Assembly: GCA_964036275.1 (NCBI GenBank)
Contig: OZ038434.1
Span: 16,171,879-16,235,878 of the forward strand
DNA: 64,000 nucleotides
Reading direction: 5' to 3'
From: Litoditis marina
Lineage: Eukaryota; Nematoda; Chromadorea; Rhabditida; Rhabditidae
A program made the translations under genes and the position numbers. Below are positions 1-13,483 of this stretch, one piece after another. The notes beneath the pieces were generated by a model. The model did no database searches and was not told the DNA's origin. It was given only the letters and a program-made list of their open reading frames with translations. Within the stretch, counting starts at the first letter, position 1; each line of letters starts with the position of its first letter.

Positions 1-3000
1 AGGTTTAGAGATATTTTGTGCGTTAAGTGAGTTTTTTGTGTAGAATTTGAGTTTGGTTTCTGAAGAGTATCCGTTACGTGCTTCAACTTTTACTTATGTT
101 TTTTTTTCAGTTTTAACAATGGGTATATGATGTATTCTTAGTTTTGTTTATTGAATTGTATTAGGATTGGAGAAAACTATTGAGTATGACCTTCCACTTA
201 TAACAATGATAGTCATGTTTTGTTTGTACTGATTATCTATTTTATTGTTTTATTTCCGCTTTTGCCAAAGTACGCTGATTTAGTACATTGTTCCATGCCG
301 GGTCATGTATTATTTTTAGGCAACAATAAAAATAATCTGTTGATTGTGAGGTTTTGTCAGGTTTTCTTTGTCTCTCTCGCATTCGCATGATCTCTCGCGT
401 TTCTCTATCAACCGGTTCCGAAAAGCCATGCACCGCGACACTTCTCTCACATCATTGCTGGGCTGAGTACATTGCGTTCCTATTAAAAATTTTCTATTGC
501 TAGAAACTTTGATATACGTTTTTTTGAGAATTTCAGAATCAGTGTCATTACTAGTAGTAAATGGATTAGTCACGCGCCATGTGAAAGCACATAGGATATA
601 GAAATTATTAACATTTCAAGTGTTTTCATTATCTTGGGCTCGTATGCACTTTTCTTGCTCATTTGCTATTGTTGTTGAACAAATTGACAAGCATGTAGGC
701 CGATTTCAATGAAATTCAACGTTTTCAAACATCAGTTACATCGTAAACTCTATAATACGTCTGTAATGCAACATTTTACGACATAAAAAAATTTAAAAAA
801 AAAATTTTGAACCTCTTTTTATGCTAGAGCCCTAGATCAAAAAATTCTAGCACTTCACGACTGATTGTACAATGTGTGTTAGTAATAAGATCAATGTTAG
901 TTCACGTGACTTATCACGTAACATCAGGCTACCATGGTTTTCGTTCCTGTTCTCCCTGAACAGGAATTTGTTTGTATTTTTGCCCCCGTTTGTTTGTGTT
1001 TTTTGTGAGCCCATTCTAGTGGTTGCGTTGTCGCTTATCTGACTGTTATCGATTAGTTCTAATAAACTCCATTTGTTACACTCCCGGGCCCATATAAAGA
1101 TGATGTCATAAGCCTGATCTATGTTATAGCGTTTTCACGTTGCAAATCACATCCCTGTAGTTTGATTTTGTCGTTTTATTGGACAAAGTTCGTAAACTAT
1201 TCGATATCAAACTACAAACCAGATTTTGTCACTCAACGTACACAGACTGCTTCTGAGAAGGATCTAACTAAACCTTACTTAGTGATTATGATATTATAAA
1301 GTTTTCTGAAGGTGCGTGCTATTCAAATTAGACTTAAGGTATTTTTGTTAGTCGTTCGGTATTGAAACCCCCATTAAACCATGTAACTGTCATTAGTATC
1401 TTGCTGTGTTCTCTCAGAAAATCAACTTATCTAATTCACCCACTTTCGTTGAATCTATGTATAAACAAAATACTAATTTATTCAACTTTGAAATGTATCA
1501 CGCAGCTCATATGATAATTCAACGGTCCCTCATGGATTCACTGTATAACAAAAGCACAACGGAACCTGTGTTCCAGTGAACCATAATCAATAGTTATCAG
1601 GATGATCGACGTAATTATCATTATACAACTTTCGCTCGGAAATTGCATATATAAATATATCGAAATACCAACCGGAATCAAAATGACACATTGTGTTATT
1701 GCGAATTTTCAGTGTCTACGAATTTCTTCAAGTAATTCAATGACAAAGTTTACAATATTTGAATTTTGTTCAAATAAACTGTCTGGAGGTCTAAATGTCT
1801 AAATGCTTGATCTTGATTGCCTCATTGTCACGAATTAATCATTCAAGTAATCCTGTCTTTGATAACCTGACTGAGAACAATGTTTGTTCTCTATCCATGT
1901 ATAATGTCGTACTTACTGTGGTTCGAACGAGCCTATTCATAGTTTGATCGCATGTACTCCAGAACTAATTTGGAATATTAACCAAAACGTAAGGAATTAT
2001 CATAATCCATAACACATCGTACAAAAACTGATTAAAAATATTGCATACTATCCCGGTAACAATTTCGGTCTTGTTCTTGTTTTTTTATTCATCTCGTACT
2101 TCTCTCTATAATGAGGAAATGCCACTTCTTTAAATGCAGATAAATGAATAAAATAAAGTACATTGTGTATCTATTTTGATTGCACTTCCCAGAAAACGTT
2201 CGTTTCAACCTGTCAACATCTCATCTCACAGTTTGATCTCAAACCCTTGGACCCTATTTACAGATTTGCCCTTTACATTCAATTGGTTTCGTTCAATTGG
2301 TCGATTATTTACGACTGAAAGAAACAGCTCAAACTCCGTTATTTTGAGTTTCAGACTCATTTTTTTTAACTAGTTGGGAAGCTAGTCCGTCCAGAATTTC
2401 GTTGAATATAAAAATTCATTTGAGTTTTTTTAAAGTTTTTTTAGTTGCGTGAGAGTGGACTATACCCTAGACCTATTCAAATTAGCATGATCTTCATATA
2501 TGTGGACACGTTATAACATTTTTATCAACATTTTATTAGCCGTCCGGCTTCTCTGATTCCTGCACTTCTTCTCTGATTGATCTTTCGATCTGAAGACGTC
2601 CTGTACTGCACTTTTATCTGAGTTCCGTCTTCCGATCAACGATAGAAAAGCAGATACAGCGAAACCCAGTAGGGCGGAATTGTTCTCACAGTCTTGTTCT
2701 TCTCACAAATCAAACCTAGTTGAACCGTCAATAGAAAAAGAACCAACGAATAAACCAATCGCTTTGTATAGCTGAGACCTACCGGGAATTGCAATAATCC
2801 AAAATTGTTAAACCTCACGTTTTCTAGGAACTTCCTTATTGTCTTTTCCTGATTGCGAATTGCTATTCCCGTATAACTTCCTGAGCTAAATCCGAACAGG
2901 GAACTAGCAACGGAGGAGTAGTCATTCACTATCCAGAATAATCTAATCCTCATCATTACTAGATGGACTCCTGTCCGTATTCATGAATCTACCGGCCTTG

Positions 3001-4388
3001 TTGCAACAAGCTGCGTCTCTCCAAACATACGCTGTTTCTCTGCAGTACTTTCTGCAAATCGAGAGACGCAGAATGGGTTGCATGTGCCACGATTTTCAGC
3101 GTACGTAATTGCAGGGAAAATCTCGTTTCCCCTGATTGTTTTCTTCACGAAAAACTAGTTTTTGCAATGTTCGCTTGTTCTAATACCTGTCGTATGCATA
3201 ACATCTGATATTTTCCGAGAACTGTAATAAATAATAAAAGTTTGTGTACGGCCTATTTCATCCGTTTGTCACTTTATTGTAATTCAGTTACATATTATCA
3301 ATATCAACCGTAGAAGGACTGTCGTAGTGGGGATATTGATGGATATAGATAGCGTTGCTACCAGTACTGAAGCATGACGTAACACCGCCTCCAAGTTTCG
3401 ATCGCATACGGTAAGAGTGCGCCAGTCCATGAAAGAGAGTTTGAATATCCATAATGTTGCTTTCCTACATAGTTTTCTCCGTTCAAATAGTTCCATTTTG
3501 CTCCGAAATTTTTTTAGAGTTGTGTTTTCACATACTCCAGACTTTGGTTCTCATGTTTTCAGTTGACTATATCACAATCCGCGAATGTGATATATAACAG
3601 TGCATGCTTACTGAGGACCCTTCACGTTTGAATTTAGAACAGTTCAGTTGCGAATGGACGTGACGTTCATCTTTCGAGATAAGATGTGTTACACGTAACC
3701 TCAGATCTAGATCATTTATCTGCTGATTACTCTTGCTAGCTGATAATCCTCCACTTCCATCTCTGGAAAACCGACGTAGGCGCTGACGCTCAAAGTAATG
3801 TACTGTTCATTACGAAATGGACCTCAACAAACAATCCTTTGAAACCCAATTAGCAAAGTAGGGTACCATAAAAATACACAAATGTTTTGAGCCCGCCTTC
3901 GTTGTGAGTAGCGGTACTCCATATTGCAACAACGCACAACACTGCTGGTGGTCTCGTGGGACACACGTCCGAATCGGGTGCTGTGTAGGAATAGAGAGTT
4001 GCCTATGTTATCCCACTTTCACTCGCACGTCTTTCATACATTTTTGAATGAAAATATGCATAACAGCGATGCTCGATAGCAGCTTCGGTCAATTCAGTAA
4101 CTTCTACTCTTCTTTCCATTATACTCTGTTGCACACGATTTTGGACTGTTTCATTACGATCGAAAAACATCAAGCAATCGCTATTCTGATTATTATTCAG
4201 GAGAGATTTGAGCGAGCAAAACAATCAGAATCAATTAGATGGATGATGTAAAAGTTCACGTGATATCGGAAATTTCCATGCACCTTTCACATTTTTCGTT
4301 TTCATTATGTGTTCATTACTGTACTAACCTTGTTTCATTCAGTCAAAGAAATGTGTTCCGAATTTTAATTAGATTGTTGGGATTTCAG
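1..4388. other. No gene recognised; spacer or 5' intron of the receptor gene
   Basis: This AT-rich stretch contains only short open frames on both strands. None has a plausible acceptor and donor pair or a recognisable peptide. It could be intergenic or could contain an untranslated first exon of the receptor gene. I see no tRNA, rRNA or long repeat in it. Confidence 0.5.
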
Positions 4389-4391
4389 AGA

Positions 4392-7300
4392 ATGATCTCT
4401 GGGAACTCCGGTATGAACTCGATTTCTTCTCTCGAAACGTACCGCAACTGCCTGATGCGACCGACCGGGGTGGATCCGCCATCCAAATGGCAGCCCAGTG
4501 AAAACCTTTGGGTAAGTTTCAGGTTTGTAAATCGAGTTCAAAAACTCCTGTTGTAACGTTTTGAGTCGAAACATTTGTTAGAGGAGAGAAACACACAAAA
4601 AACCTCCCGTGTTCTCTTTTGGAACATTTGATTGTTTCTAGTGTGCGTCCTTATCTGGTTGCTCCACGTCTTCGGCAGATTCTGCCATTTCTGACTCGCC
4701 TCCTCACGAAGCCGTCGTTCCCGTCTTCAACAACATGATTGCGACTACTCTAGAGGTAAAATACAAATTATCCAAGAAATGAACCACTGGTTCTCGTGTT
4801 ACAACTGGAGGATCAGGATCCCGCCCCTTGACAGCTCCAGATTACGGTAGATACGAGGCAGTTTTTGAACGAGTAGAAGCCATTGTCATTCTGCAGCCTA
4901 CACATCAATAGTTTTAGGATCATTTGTTTCATATTATTCCACTCTTTTTGAGCAAATATAGTGTTTCGAATTTGGGAAGAAAGTGTGTCTTTAACCTTTA
5001 AAGAAGGACGATTATGTGGACCAATCCCGTTACATCGGTCCTTTAAACTGCAATTGGAAAATATATTGCGGTTTAAAGGACTGAAGCGTTGCGATTGGAC
5101 CACATAATCGTCCTTCTTTAAGTGAAACAAAATTACACATTTTACATTTATTATAAAACAAACGGTTTTCAGACTGTAATAAGTTTGAATAGGTAACAAA
5201 AGTGATGGAGTTGCATGAAGAAATATCCTACACAAATCACGGACCTCAACGTGTTAAGATATTGAAATCGTGGCCTTTGCGAATTCTGTTGATTTATTCA
5301 GGGAACGATGATCGAAAAAGAAGCCGCTCCAACGAAAAAAATCAGAAACGTTCGAAAAAGTGACAAGTACCACTGTGTTGTGTGCGGAGACAAGGTACAC
5401 AAATGATCGCTAATTTGAAGTTGAACTTTTTCGTCAAAACTCGAACGAAAATGGAAGTTTATGTTTAGCAAAAACACAGACGACTTTTAGTTATTCTCCA
5501 TGTGCACACTAGAAGTCTTTCTTTTTCTCAATACCCACTTCATTAATTTCCTATCAGTACAGTTTTCTGTGTATTCGTAAAATCGCGTTTCTGGTCTTTG
5601 TTTTCTCAAATCGTCATTGGTATAACAGAAAATAACTTGAAGGTGTCTTTTTTATTTTGCTGCTAAAATTTTGATATGAGTAGGGTTCGAACCACATTTT
5701 ACCTTTCGCATAATCAGTTTCAAAGCATCTGAAACAATTATCTACATTCCCAGCCAACCGGCTACCATTACGACGTTCTCAGCTGCAACGGCTGCAAGAC
5801 CTTCTTCCGTCGTACCATCATCAGCAAGAGAGAGTTCAAATGCACGAAGGGAGGCACGTGTCAGTTTAACAAAGGTGAGTGATGAATCGCTGAATATTGC
5901 GAAAGGCGTAGAAAACAGCTGCTTCTCGTAGGGTTCTCACCGACCATTGCTGATGCAACCACTATAGTAGGTGTGTTCTTGGCATTCGAGAAAACGGAAT
6001 CAATAGTGTTTCTACACTTCATAAGCATTGATACACCGTACTCTGTTTTTTTTTCTTCCAACTCAACAGGTTCTCTTTTTTCCACAGTGGCTTAGAGAAA
6101 GAGACGTGTATTTGCTCGTTGGTGTAACCAGTGAGAAGACCAGGCCTAATTGCTACTGCAACTTTGTTGTGAACTGTTTTCAAAAAAAAATCATAAATTG
6201 CTTACTAATCAGAGCTTGACATCTGGTAGCTTCAGTGCTAATTGGGGCTGCAACTACAATGACGTTCATTCGAGATAAAGATGAGTACTGGATTAGTGAG
6301 AAGGAGAGAGGTGTTACAAGAAACTACTCAGAACTAATTTGTTAAAAAGTAATGATGACAATAAATCGGATATGATTTCACCCGCCCTCTCTTAGCTCCA
6401 TTAGCCAAATCGTGGATTGTCTCGTGTGGGGAGGGGGGATGGGGGGGGGGGGGGGGGGGGGGGGGGGCGTAATCCTCATTTACAGACTTTCAAGCTAATA
6501 CATTTACTACGTTCGGAGAAGAGGGTGCAACAGGTTGTAAAATTATTTTTTTCAACAAAAATTGGAAAGTTGTTGTAACTGTACATTTCAAGTTCAATCG
6601 AATAAAATGCAAAAATTACACCGTCACAAATACCGGTCTATGTATAAAAATAACATCTACATGGTGATGAACAAGAACGTTGAAAAGCAAGTAGACTTAC
6701 CAGGTTTTCAATAACAGGATAACACTATCGCAAAAATTCGAATTTTTGTGTTTGTTTAATGTCAAATAAATGTTGTTGGGTACTCAGATTCCATCCTTAT
6801 TCCATTCCGAGCAATAACTTTCCATTATCTGTTACCAGTTTATCGACGAATTTAATTCCAGACTTCCGATGTGCCTGTCGCGCGTGTCGATTTCAAAAGT
6901 GTCTCAAAATGGGAATGAACAGAAACGGTAAGCCTCTGAGAAATCAAGTTGGAACATCTTTTATTTTAAAAACCCAATTCTCTATTATCGATGTCGATTC
7001 TGTTCTTTTTTTAAATTTACATTCGACATTTGATATATTGGAGTCTTTATAGATATGCTGAGTGGTCCTTTTCAGGGATTCAATTCCCCGCCAGTCAGGT
7101 GGCCTGTTCCTCCGGCAGCTTCTCCGGGGACGAAGGCGTCTGGGGGGAGGAGGCTCCAGACGAGGACCTGACAGTCGGCCACGTAGCTGATAACCACAAC
7201 ACGAATACCACAGTATCTGTCATGCCAGATATGTTCAACGATGAGGACTACAAACATATGCGAATACTCGACACTATTGTGGGTTATAGGGTTGTTAATC

Positions 7301-10300
7301 GAGTTCAAAATTTCGAGTTTTGGGAAATTTCGAGTTTTCGAGTTTTCGAGTTTTGGGAAATTTCGAGTTTTAGGAAATTTCGAGTTTTCGAGTTTCGAGT
7401 TCGACTCGACTCGAAAATTTTCGAGTTTTTCCGAGTCGAGTCGAGTTTTGAGTGTTTTTGGACCCAAAAGATACATTTTTCGAGTCCGAAATTTTGATTT
7501 TCGAGTTTTCGCGTTCGAAATTACGAATTTTCGAGTTTTCGAGTTGTCGAGTTTTGGAAAATTTCGAGTTTTCGAGTTTTCGATTTTCAGAGTTTTGAGA
7601 AATTTCGAGTTTTCGAGTTTCGAGTTCGACTCAACTCGAAAAATTTCGAGTTTCGAGTTCGAGTTTAACAACCCTAGTGGGTTACAATTTCGAGAGCGCA
7701 AGTAAGAAGAGCCGCAGAACCATCACGTATATTGTGAACCGACGTGAAAATTTGTAATTTATCCACGTGTCACAAAATTTCAACTATCAACTTAGATTTG
7801 TCGACAACTCTACTTTAAAAATTTTGATGAAGTGCAATGAATTCTGTGCGGCCTTTCACATCATCTCAGTTTGATATTTCCGACGATATTAGGAGCGATA
7901 CCTCTAGACTATGAGTATACTGTACCATCGCTTCTCAAATATGGGGAATTGTACTACGGACCTTTCACAACCTACTTTCGACCAACTTGGGGAATTATAT
8001 GCGCAAGCAACTGAGTTGAACAAGGGTTTTTGAGTTAACAAACCTTTTTTGATGTTGATTGTGAAAGTAAGCCGTATTACAGTTATATCGCGAGCAGTCA
8101 ACCAAGTTATTGCGTCGCGCAGACTGTCCAATCGTACCAGAGGGCAGTTTGAAGAACATCCTACGGGAACCCTGTCTGATTGGACGAAGATCATTTGATG
8201 TGGTTTGTTGACTAGTATTTATATGACTAGTGTTCCAAAGCATGACTGGATTTGAATACGTACAATTCATCACTACACGTTGGCTGTCTTTGGTGATTTT
8301 TACGTTAGTTGTTCGTGCAACATCGCGAAATCTTTGTTGTTGTTGCGTAACTCTAAAAATCTTGTTGCTTTAGAAACGCCAACTGCAAACCCTCGATGAA
8401 AGGTGTGGTTGCTACCAGAGCTTCAAACGAGCTGAATGTATCTTTTCGAAATTTCTCCACTTTCTGAATACATCACCACTTTTCCAGAAAGACTTTTTGA
8501 TTCGACAGAAGAAAGAGTATGAGAAGAATCCGTTGAAGTTTTGGATGGTTGCCGATCTCTATTTGGCTGTCGAGTTCGCCAAGACATTCAACGTTTTTCG
8601 TAGTTTGCCCGAACACGATCAGGTGAGATTTACTCTGTTTCACCGATCGATGTCCTTCTACAGTAATCGGTCAAATATTCAGGAGGGTTTTTTTTCTATG
8701 AACAATTCTTGAAAGGTTATATGTGAGTGGAACAAACTATAGTCGTTCTGAGTACGTATCCCGTTACTTTTATCTCATCCTGCGTATCTCACCCTACGCA
8801 CTATTACGCGGCGATATATAAAACCTGAGATGGAGCGTGTGTTTGAGGAGACACAGGTTGGGATATAGAAGCCGGATTCTCATTGACACTTCCTCGTGAG
8901 TGAGCAAGCAGTAATAATCATTTCATCCCCCGTGTATGTTGATTTATGTGCGTTAAAATGCTAAACTGTGCTGTATTTTATGAAAACTATCCAAAGTTAC
9001 TTTTACCTCAATCATTTGTGGTCTAATAACAGGACAGAAACACACACTTAGGTTTCTTACCGTGAGAGCCCACTTAGAAACGAAAACAACTTAGAGAGTT
9101 AACATTAACGGTATGCCGCTCTGCACTTTCCTATTTAAACTCATACTTTGAACTACATCAATGACGATGTATTTGCAGCAATGTCTTCTCTCCCATGTGG
9201 CCGGTATAATGCAAATAGCCTCACAGGCCTTCTACACCGCCGAGCTGCAGAGCGAGAGTCTCACTTTCCCTGACGGTCTCAATGCACTCCAACTCCGCAT
9301 GAAAGAAGAGTCAGTGAAATTTCTGTTTGACTCTTGCTGGTTAAATTTCTTATAATCTACGCTATCCAACGAACGAAAGCAATACTGAGCCCGCAGCTAT
9401 CCTATCGCGTACTATTTCATTTCGATTCTTGCACTCGTAATGAAAGTTGGTAAATCTACCGGGATTGTGGTCAATAAAGGATAGGCTAGCTGACACTGCC
9501 CATGTTGTCGTGCCATGCTCTTTTTGTAGTATAAATTTGCTATTATCTCAGGATTTTCTCGTTTTTAGTTCTCATATTGATACTTTTAGCCCGGAACAGG
9601 AGCAGTACTACCGCGACCTATACTGCCGTCCCATAGACATGATAAGGGACCTCCAACTTTCTCCGGAAGAATTCGTCCTATTCAAAACCCTCGCTTTGTT
9701 TAGTGCGAGTGAGTAACTTTTATGTCGAGAATTAATGTATGTGAATGACAGTCAGAGTACATTGGAATGTTCGATAGTTTGCGAAATCAGTGATTTCGTA
9801 TGAGTATCAAATTTTACTACGACTTGTGACCTTTCATCAGTTGAGTGTGTGTTCACGGCAAAATGATGTGAACAGTGAGCATTATTGAGACATCGGCAGT
9901 CACAGAGACAAAGTTTCCATGAAACACATTCAATCGAAATACGTTTGTCTCAGTAGGAATGACGAGAACTATTTATACCATTGCCCATTGCGCTGCAAAA
10001 CCGAATGTTGCACTGAAACAGTTTTGATGCTTCACGGAAACGCCGAAGGTTCAGATCTAAGGTTCTATTTCAGATTCTGTGGACCTTACCCCAGAAGGCA
10101 GAAAAATAGTGGAGGAGACCCGTGAGAAATTGGCTCATACCCTGAGAAAGGTGAGTTTCGGATAATGATACTCGAAATTTCAGAATTTTTGAGTTAGTTG
10201 AGTTTGCAAAAAATTGAGAGGTTTTTAAACTGTTCAACCGAATTCTACCACCGTTGCCAGATAATGAGAAGTCTGTGTGGTATGATGTTGTGATTCGAAT

Positions 10301-10834
10301 GATTCAAAGTAAACATCGGTGTAACACAAAAATCCGTGGAAAAAAGATGAGTATTTAGTTTCTCTCGAAAGTACGTTGAATATTTGCATTTCAGCAATTC
10401 GTGAAGGAGTATGGTCTTGCCAGGGGCACGGAGAAACTGGCTCGTACTCTTCTTTCACTCTCCTCTTTCTTAGCCATGTCAGAAAAAAGAAGAAACTACC
10501 TCGAAGTGGGTTTGTAGGAGAAATGAAAATAAAACTGATTACAAAGTTTTGAAACAGCATGTGTTCCATGATCTACTGTCCATGTTCAAAAATACTTTCA
10601 CAATTTGAATCCACGGTAACTGTGCCGTTTTCTAGCCTGTATCAATGAGGAGAATTCAGATCATCTCTGTAAAGAATAAGAAACAGGATTCATGATTCAA
10701 TATCTTTGAGCACTTAATGGAAAGTTATTATTTTCGTATTTCTCGACACATACTTTCAGGTCTGTGATCTGCTGTCCAAAATCAACCTCTCCACCCTGGC
10801 AAAATCCGTCTTTCTCAAACGATTCGATTTGTAG
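4392..10834 (+). CDS. Nuclear hormone receptor, nematode supplementary (NHR) type, 12 exons
   Basis: Predicted ligand-regulated transcription factor of about 492 aa acting in the nucleus. Exons: 4392-4511, 4642-4755, 5302-5394, 5754-5874, 6862-6927, 7076-7278, 8374-8622, 9179-9309, 9590-9708, 10074-10150, 10395-10505, 10760-10834; every junction keeps phase. The DNA-binding domain starts near residue 103 with CVVCGDK. It continues through the P-box [10 protein letters not shown], which defines nematode supplementary receptors, and ends with [16 protein letters not shown]. All eight zinc-binding cysteines are present. A variable hinge (exon 6) is followed by a ligand-binding domain from about residue 250, visible as [38 protein letters not shown] and a C-terminal helix before the stop. 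The ATG lies 3 bases after an acceptor (TTTCAG), so a 5' untranslated exon or trans-splicing is likely. Exon 7 (8374-8622) reads through an internal CAG and might be two exons. Family certain; ortholog not assigned. Confidence 0.9.
4998..5121. mobile_element. Short palindromic TTAA-flanked MITE, copy 1
   Basis: The two ends are inverted copies of TTAAAGAAGGACGATTATGT, continuing into a further 6-10 paired bases, around a small AT-rich centre. TTAA at both ends is the target type of piggyBac-like elements, so this is probably a non-autonomous relative; that assignment is inference. It lies in an intron of the receptor gene. A second copy is at 13363-13483. Confidence 0.7.
6441..6467 (+). repeat. 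Poly-G run of 27 bases
   Basis: Uninterrupted G tract preceded by other short G runs, in an intron of the receptor gene. Homopolymer length in an assembly is uncertain. Confidence 0.9.
7287..7676. mobile_element. hAT-like non-autonomous element with 8-bp target duplication
   Basis: A 390-bp element bounded by a perfect 12-bp inverted repeat (TAGGGTTGTTAA and TTAACAACCCTA) and flanked by perfect 8-bp direct repeats GTGGGTTA at 7279-7286 and 7677-7684. The inside is made of CGAGTTTT-type units in both orientations. The 8-bp duplication and the TAGGG terminus fit the hAT superfamily. No transposase is encoded. It lies at the start of the intron after receptor exon 6. Confidence 0.85.
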
Positions 10835-11475
10835 ACTGTTGTTCAATGAAATATTCACTTTCACCTTCTTCTATCTATTTGTTATTCGTTCATTTTCATG
10901 ACAAGTAAACTTTCACAAGGACAAATCTGAGGAGTTTTCAAGAAATTAGTTCGCATGTGAGATAGAACTGTTTTCACACGCTTGCGTGAGAAATCCCCCA
11001 TTGTCCGCTTCCTCTTTAGATTTCGTGAAATTAAGGTCGGTTTCCTGGAATGAAGGTGGTCGTTCAGTAAATCATCTTACTTAACCCAGTTAAATGTGTG
11101 TTTATCTGGTTTCTCGTATGTCATCATCTTGAATACATCGTGACTAGAAAGTTTCATGCACTTGTTATTCTCTGGCGTACAATTAACATACTAACAAAAC
11201 AAGACAGGGAACATGTACAGTGACAACATAAACTAGCCTGCGTCACATATTCTTTTCACGTGTTGTTTTGCGCCCACTGAGCGCGTAATTAGAGATCAAC
11301 GAACTAAGTACATCACGCATTACCTTCCAATACTCACGAAAACTTCATGTGATCTTTCTCACTAGTTCGTCACGTGCGATGCAGGATGGGATGAAGGTGT
11401 CGGGATGTCGCCACACACTTTTCATATTGCTCAAATTCATTTGGTTTTTATTCATTTTTCGTTCTCTCCATGTAT

Positions 11476-11640
11476 CTCACATGCTTGCATGTAAATAAAT
11501 CAATCAAAACACGCACTCTTCTAGGATTATGTTGTATATTTCCGACACTTTTTTCCGCATTTGAATGTTTTGGTTTCCTACTGCCGATATTTCATTTTCT
11601 CCTCTTTTATATCACATGCTTGCATGTGAATAAATAAATC
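11476..11640 (+). repeat. Direct duplication of a CATGCTTGCATG palindrome plus AATAAA
   Basis: The sequence CACATGCTTGCATGT followed by AATAAATCAAT occurs near 11478 and again, nearly identical and with AATAAATAAATC, near 11613. Both copies lie 650-800 bases downstream of the receptor stop and could act as poly(A) signals, but no transcript evidence is available. Confidence 0.6.
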
Positions 11641-12864
11641 AATGTATTATTTGTCAAGATTCAAACCAGTGACATCCCTATAAGCCGAAATAGAAGTAGC
11701 AGAAAAGGTGAATGCGAATATCCCTCACCAAAGCACACTTTCACTTACTACATGCTAAATGGTAGTGGTCTGAACGTAGTTATGCGCATAAGTCGTACTT
11801 GTTAATCGCGTCGTTATAGATGAAAATACCTGCTTCTGTTTGAATGTCATTCAAATAACACAAGGACCAGGATTGAACATCTATTCAACTGTAAGTGCAA
11901 GCCGCGGCGACGATCTCAGGAGATGTCGTGGGTGAAATTGATCAGATATGTCAAACACCATGATCAGTGGCATAATTTTACTGCTGGGACGGTACTCATG
12001 TACGTCTGTTATGTGGCACGTCTCTTCCAACATTCACTATTTCACTGCTCGTAACACGCAAGACACAACTTGGTATGATGGTACGGAAATGTTCCAGTCT
12101 ACGCACCCCGGCAGGTTGCCCGGACATAGTTTACGTGATATCTGCCAGGTTTTGAGGGGATTAATACAGCGTGCACAAATCCTGGTTCCATACTCATTAC
12201 ACATATGAAGCTTTAAAGATTTTCTAGTATCCAGGATAGCTAAGCTGCTTTCTAATTGTAGGGTGTTATTCGCTATACAATCTACGTAGTGTTTCTTTCT
12301 GTATTGTTGAGAACACCGACGTTGTACATCAGCACATGTAGAATTTTTCGTAATCATTCACTCATGTCGTTTCGTTACGAGGCGTTGATCATCACACAAA
12401 TTTGTTATCTGGTTTTTGAGTTATCTTGATTTCGTTTTTCATAGAACACATGATGATTTCCGAAAAAAATAGTGGTAAGCCTCTCAACTAGTACCAGCCT
12501 AAAATCAGCATGACAACGAATATGTTTGTTCAAACTGAACCTGACATTAATTAGACAATTATTTTTAGTTCCCTCAAATTCACCCATCTCTGACTTCGTT
12601 GCTAGGGACATCACTTCTCAACAATTATCTCAAGCGTCAGCAGATGTGTGTTGATTTTCGCCTAATTATCGAAATCTTCCCCCTTCAATATGTTCATTTA
12701 GTCTCTTTTCAAGCTGTTGTGGAGTTCTGAGTTCTTCTAGAAAATCCCGGATGAACACAAACAAAATCTGCAGACAAATTTGAAAAAATATCCACTTGTA
12801 TTAATTATTGAGTACGGCAATTTAGTGTCTTTTCTTTCTCGAAATTTCCAGAAAAAGAAAGGAG

Positions 12865-13217
12865 TAGGGTTGTTAATCGAGTTGGAAATTTCGAGTTTTT
12901 CGAGTTTTCAAAAATTCGAGTTTTTCGAGTTTCGAGTTTTTCGAGTTTCGAGTTTTTCGAGTTTTCGAAATTTCGAGTTTTTCGAGTTTCGAGTTTTTCG
13001 AGTTTTCGAAAATTCGAGTTTTTCGAGTTTCGAGTTTTTCGAGTTTCGAGTTTTTCGAGTTTCGAGTTTTTCGAGTTTTCGAAATTTCGAGTTTTTCGTG
13101 TTTCGAGTTTTTCGAGTTCTCAAATTTCCGGGTTTTTCGAGTTTCGAGTTGAACTCGAAACTCGAAATTTCGAGTTTATTTCGAGTTTTTCGAGTTCGAG
13201 TTTATTTTTTAACAACC
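12865..13217. mobile_element. hAT-like CGAGTTTT element, damaged copy
   Basis: The left end TAGGGTTGTTAATCGAGTT matches the element at 7287-7676. The interior is a dense array of CGAGTTTTT and CGAGTTT units, and the right end has only TTAACAACC before diverging. I see no target duplication, so the right end is probably altered. Open frames across it are low-complexity artefacts. Confidence 0.75.
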
Positions 13218-13362
13218 GGACCGTACCTAGACCGGAGGAATGTTGAACTATCTACGTGATACATATATAACATGAATATCAAGGTTTTTCGCCACAAATA
13301 AAGTATACTACAGCGGTTATTTTCACTTTTTATCTTTTACGCTCGTTTCTCGAAACTTCCGA

Positions 13363-13483
13363 TTAAAGCTGGACGATTATGTGGACCAATCCCGTGTCAA
13401 CGATCCTTTAAACTGCAATTGAAAAATGTATTGCAGTTCAAAGGACTAAAGTGGGATTGGACCACATAATCGTCCTTCTTTAA
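13363..13483. mobile_element. Short palindromic TTAA-flanked MITE, copy 2
   Basis: Same family as 4998-5121: the arm GGACGATTATGTGGACCAATC at the left is mirrored by GATTGGACCACATAATCGTC at the right, with TTAA at both ends and the same central motif with CCTTTAAACTGCAATTG. The two copies differ at scattered bases. Confidence 0.7.

Noticed and set aside
7030..7705. Open frames of Phe/Ser/Glu/Arg repeats across the CGAGTTTT element
   Set aside because: They are translations of the mobile element's repeat units on both strands, not genes. The same applies to 12780-13259.
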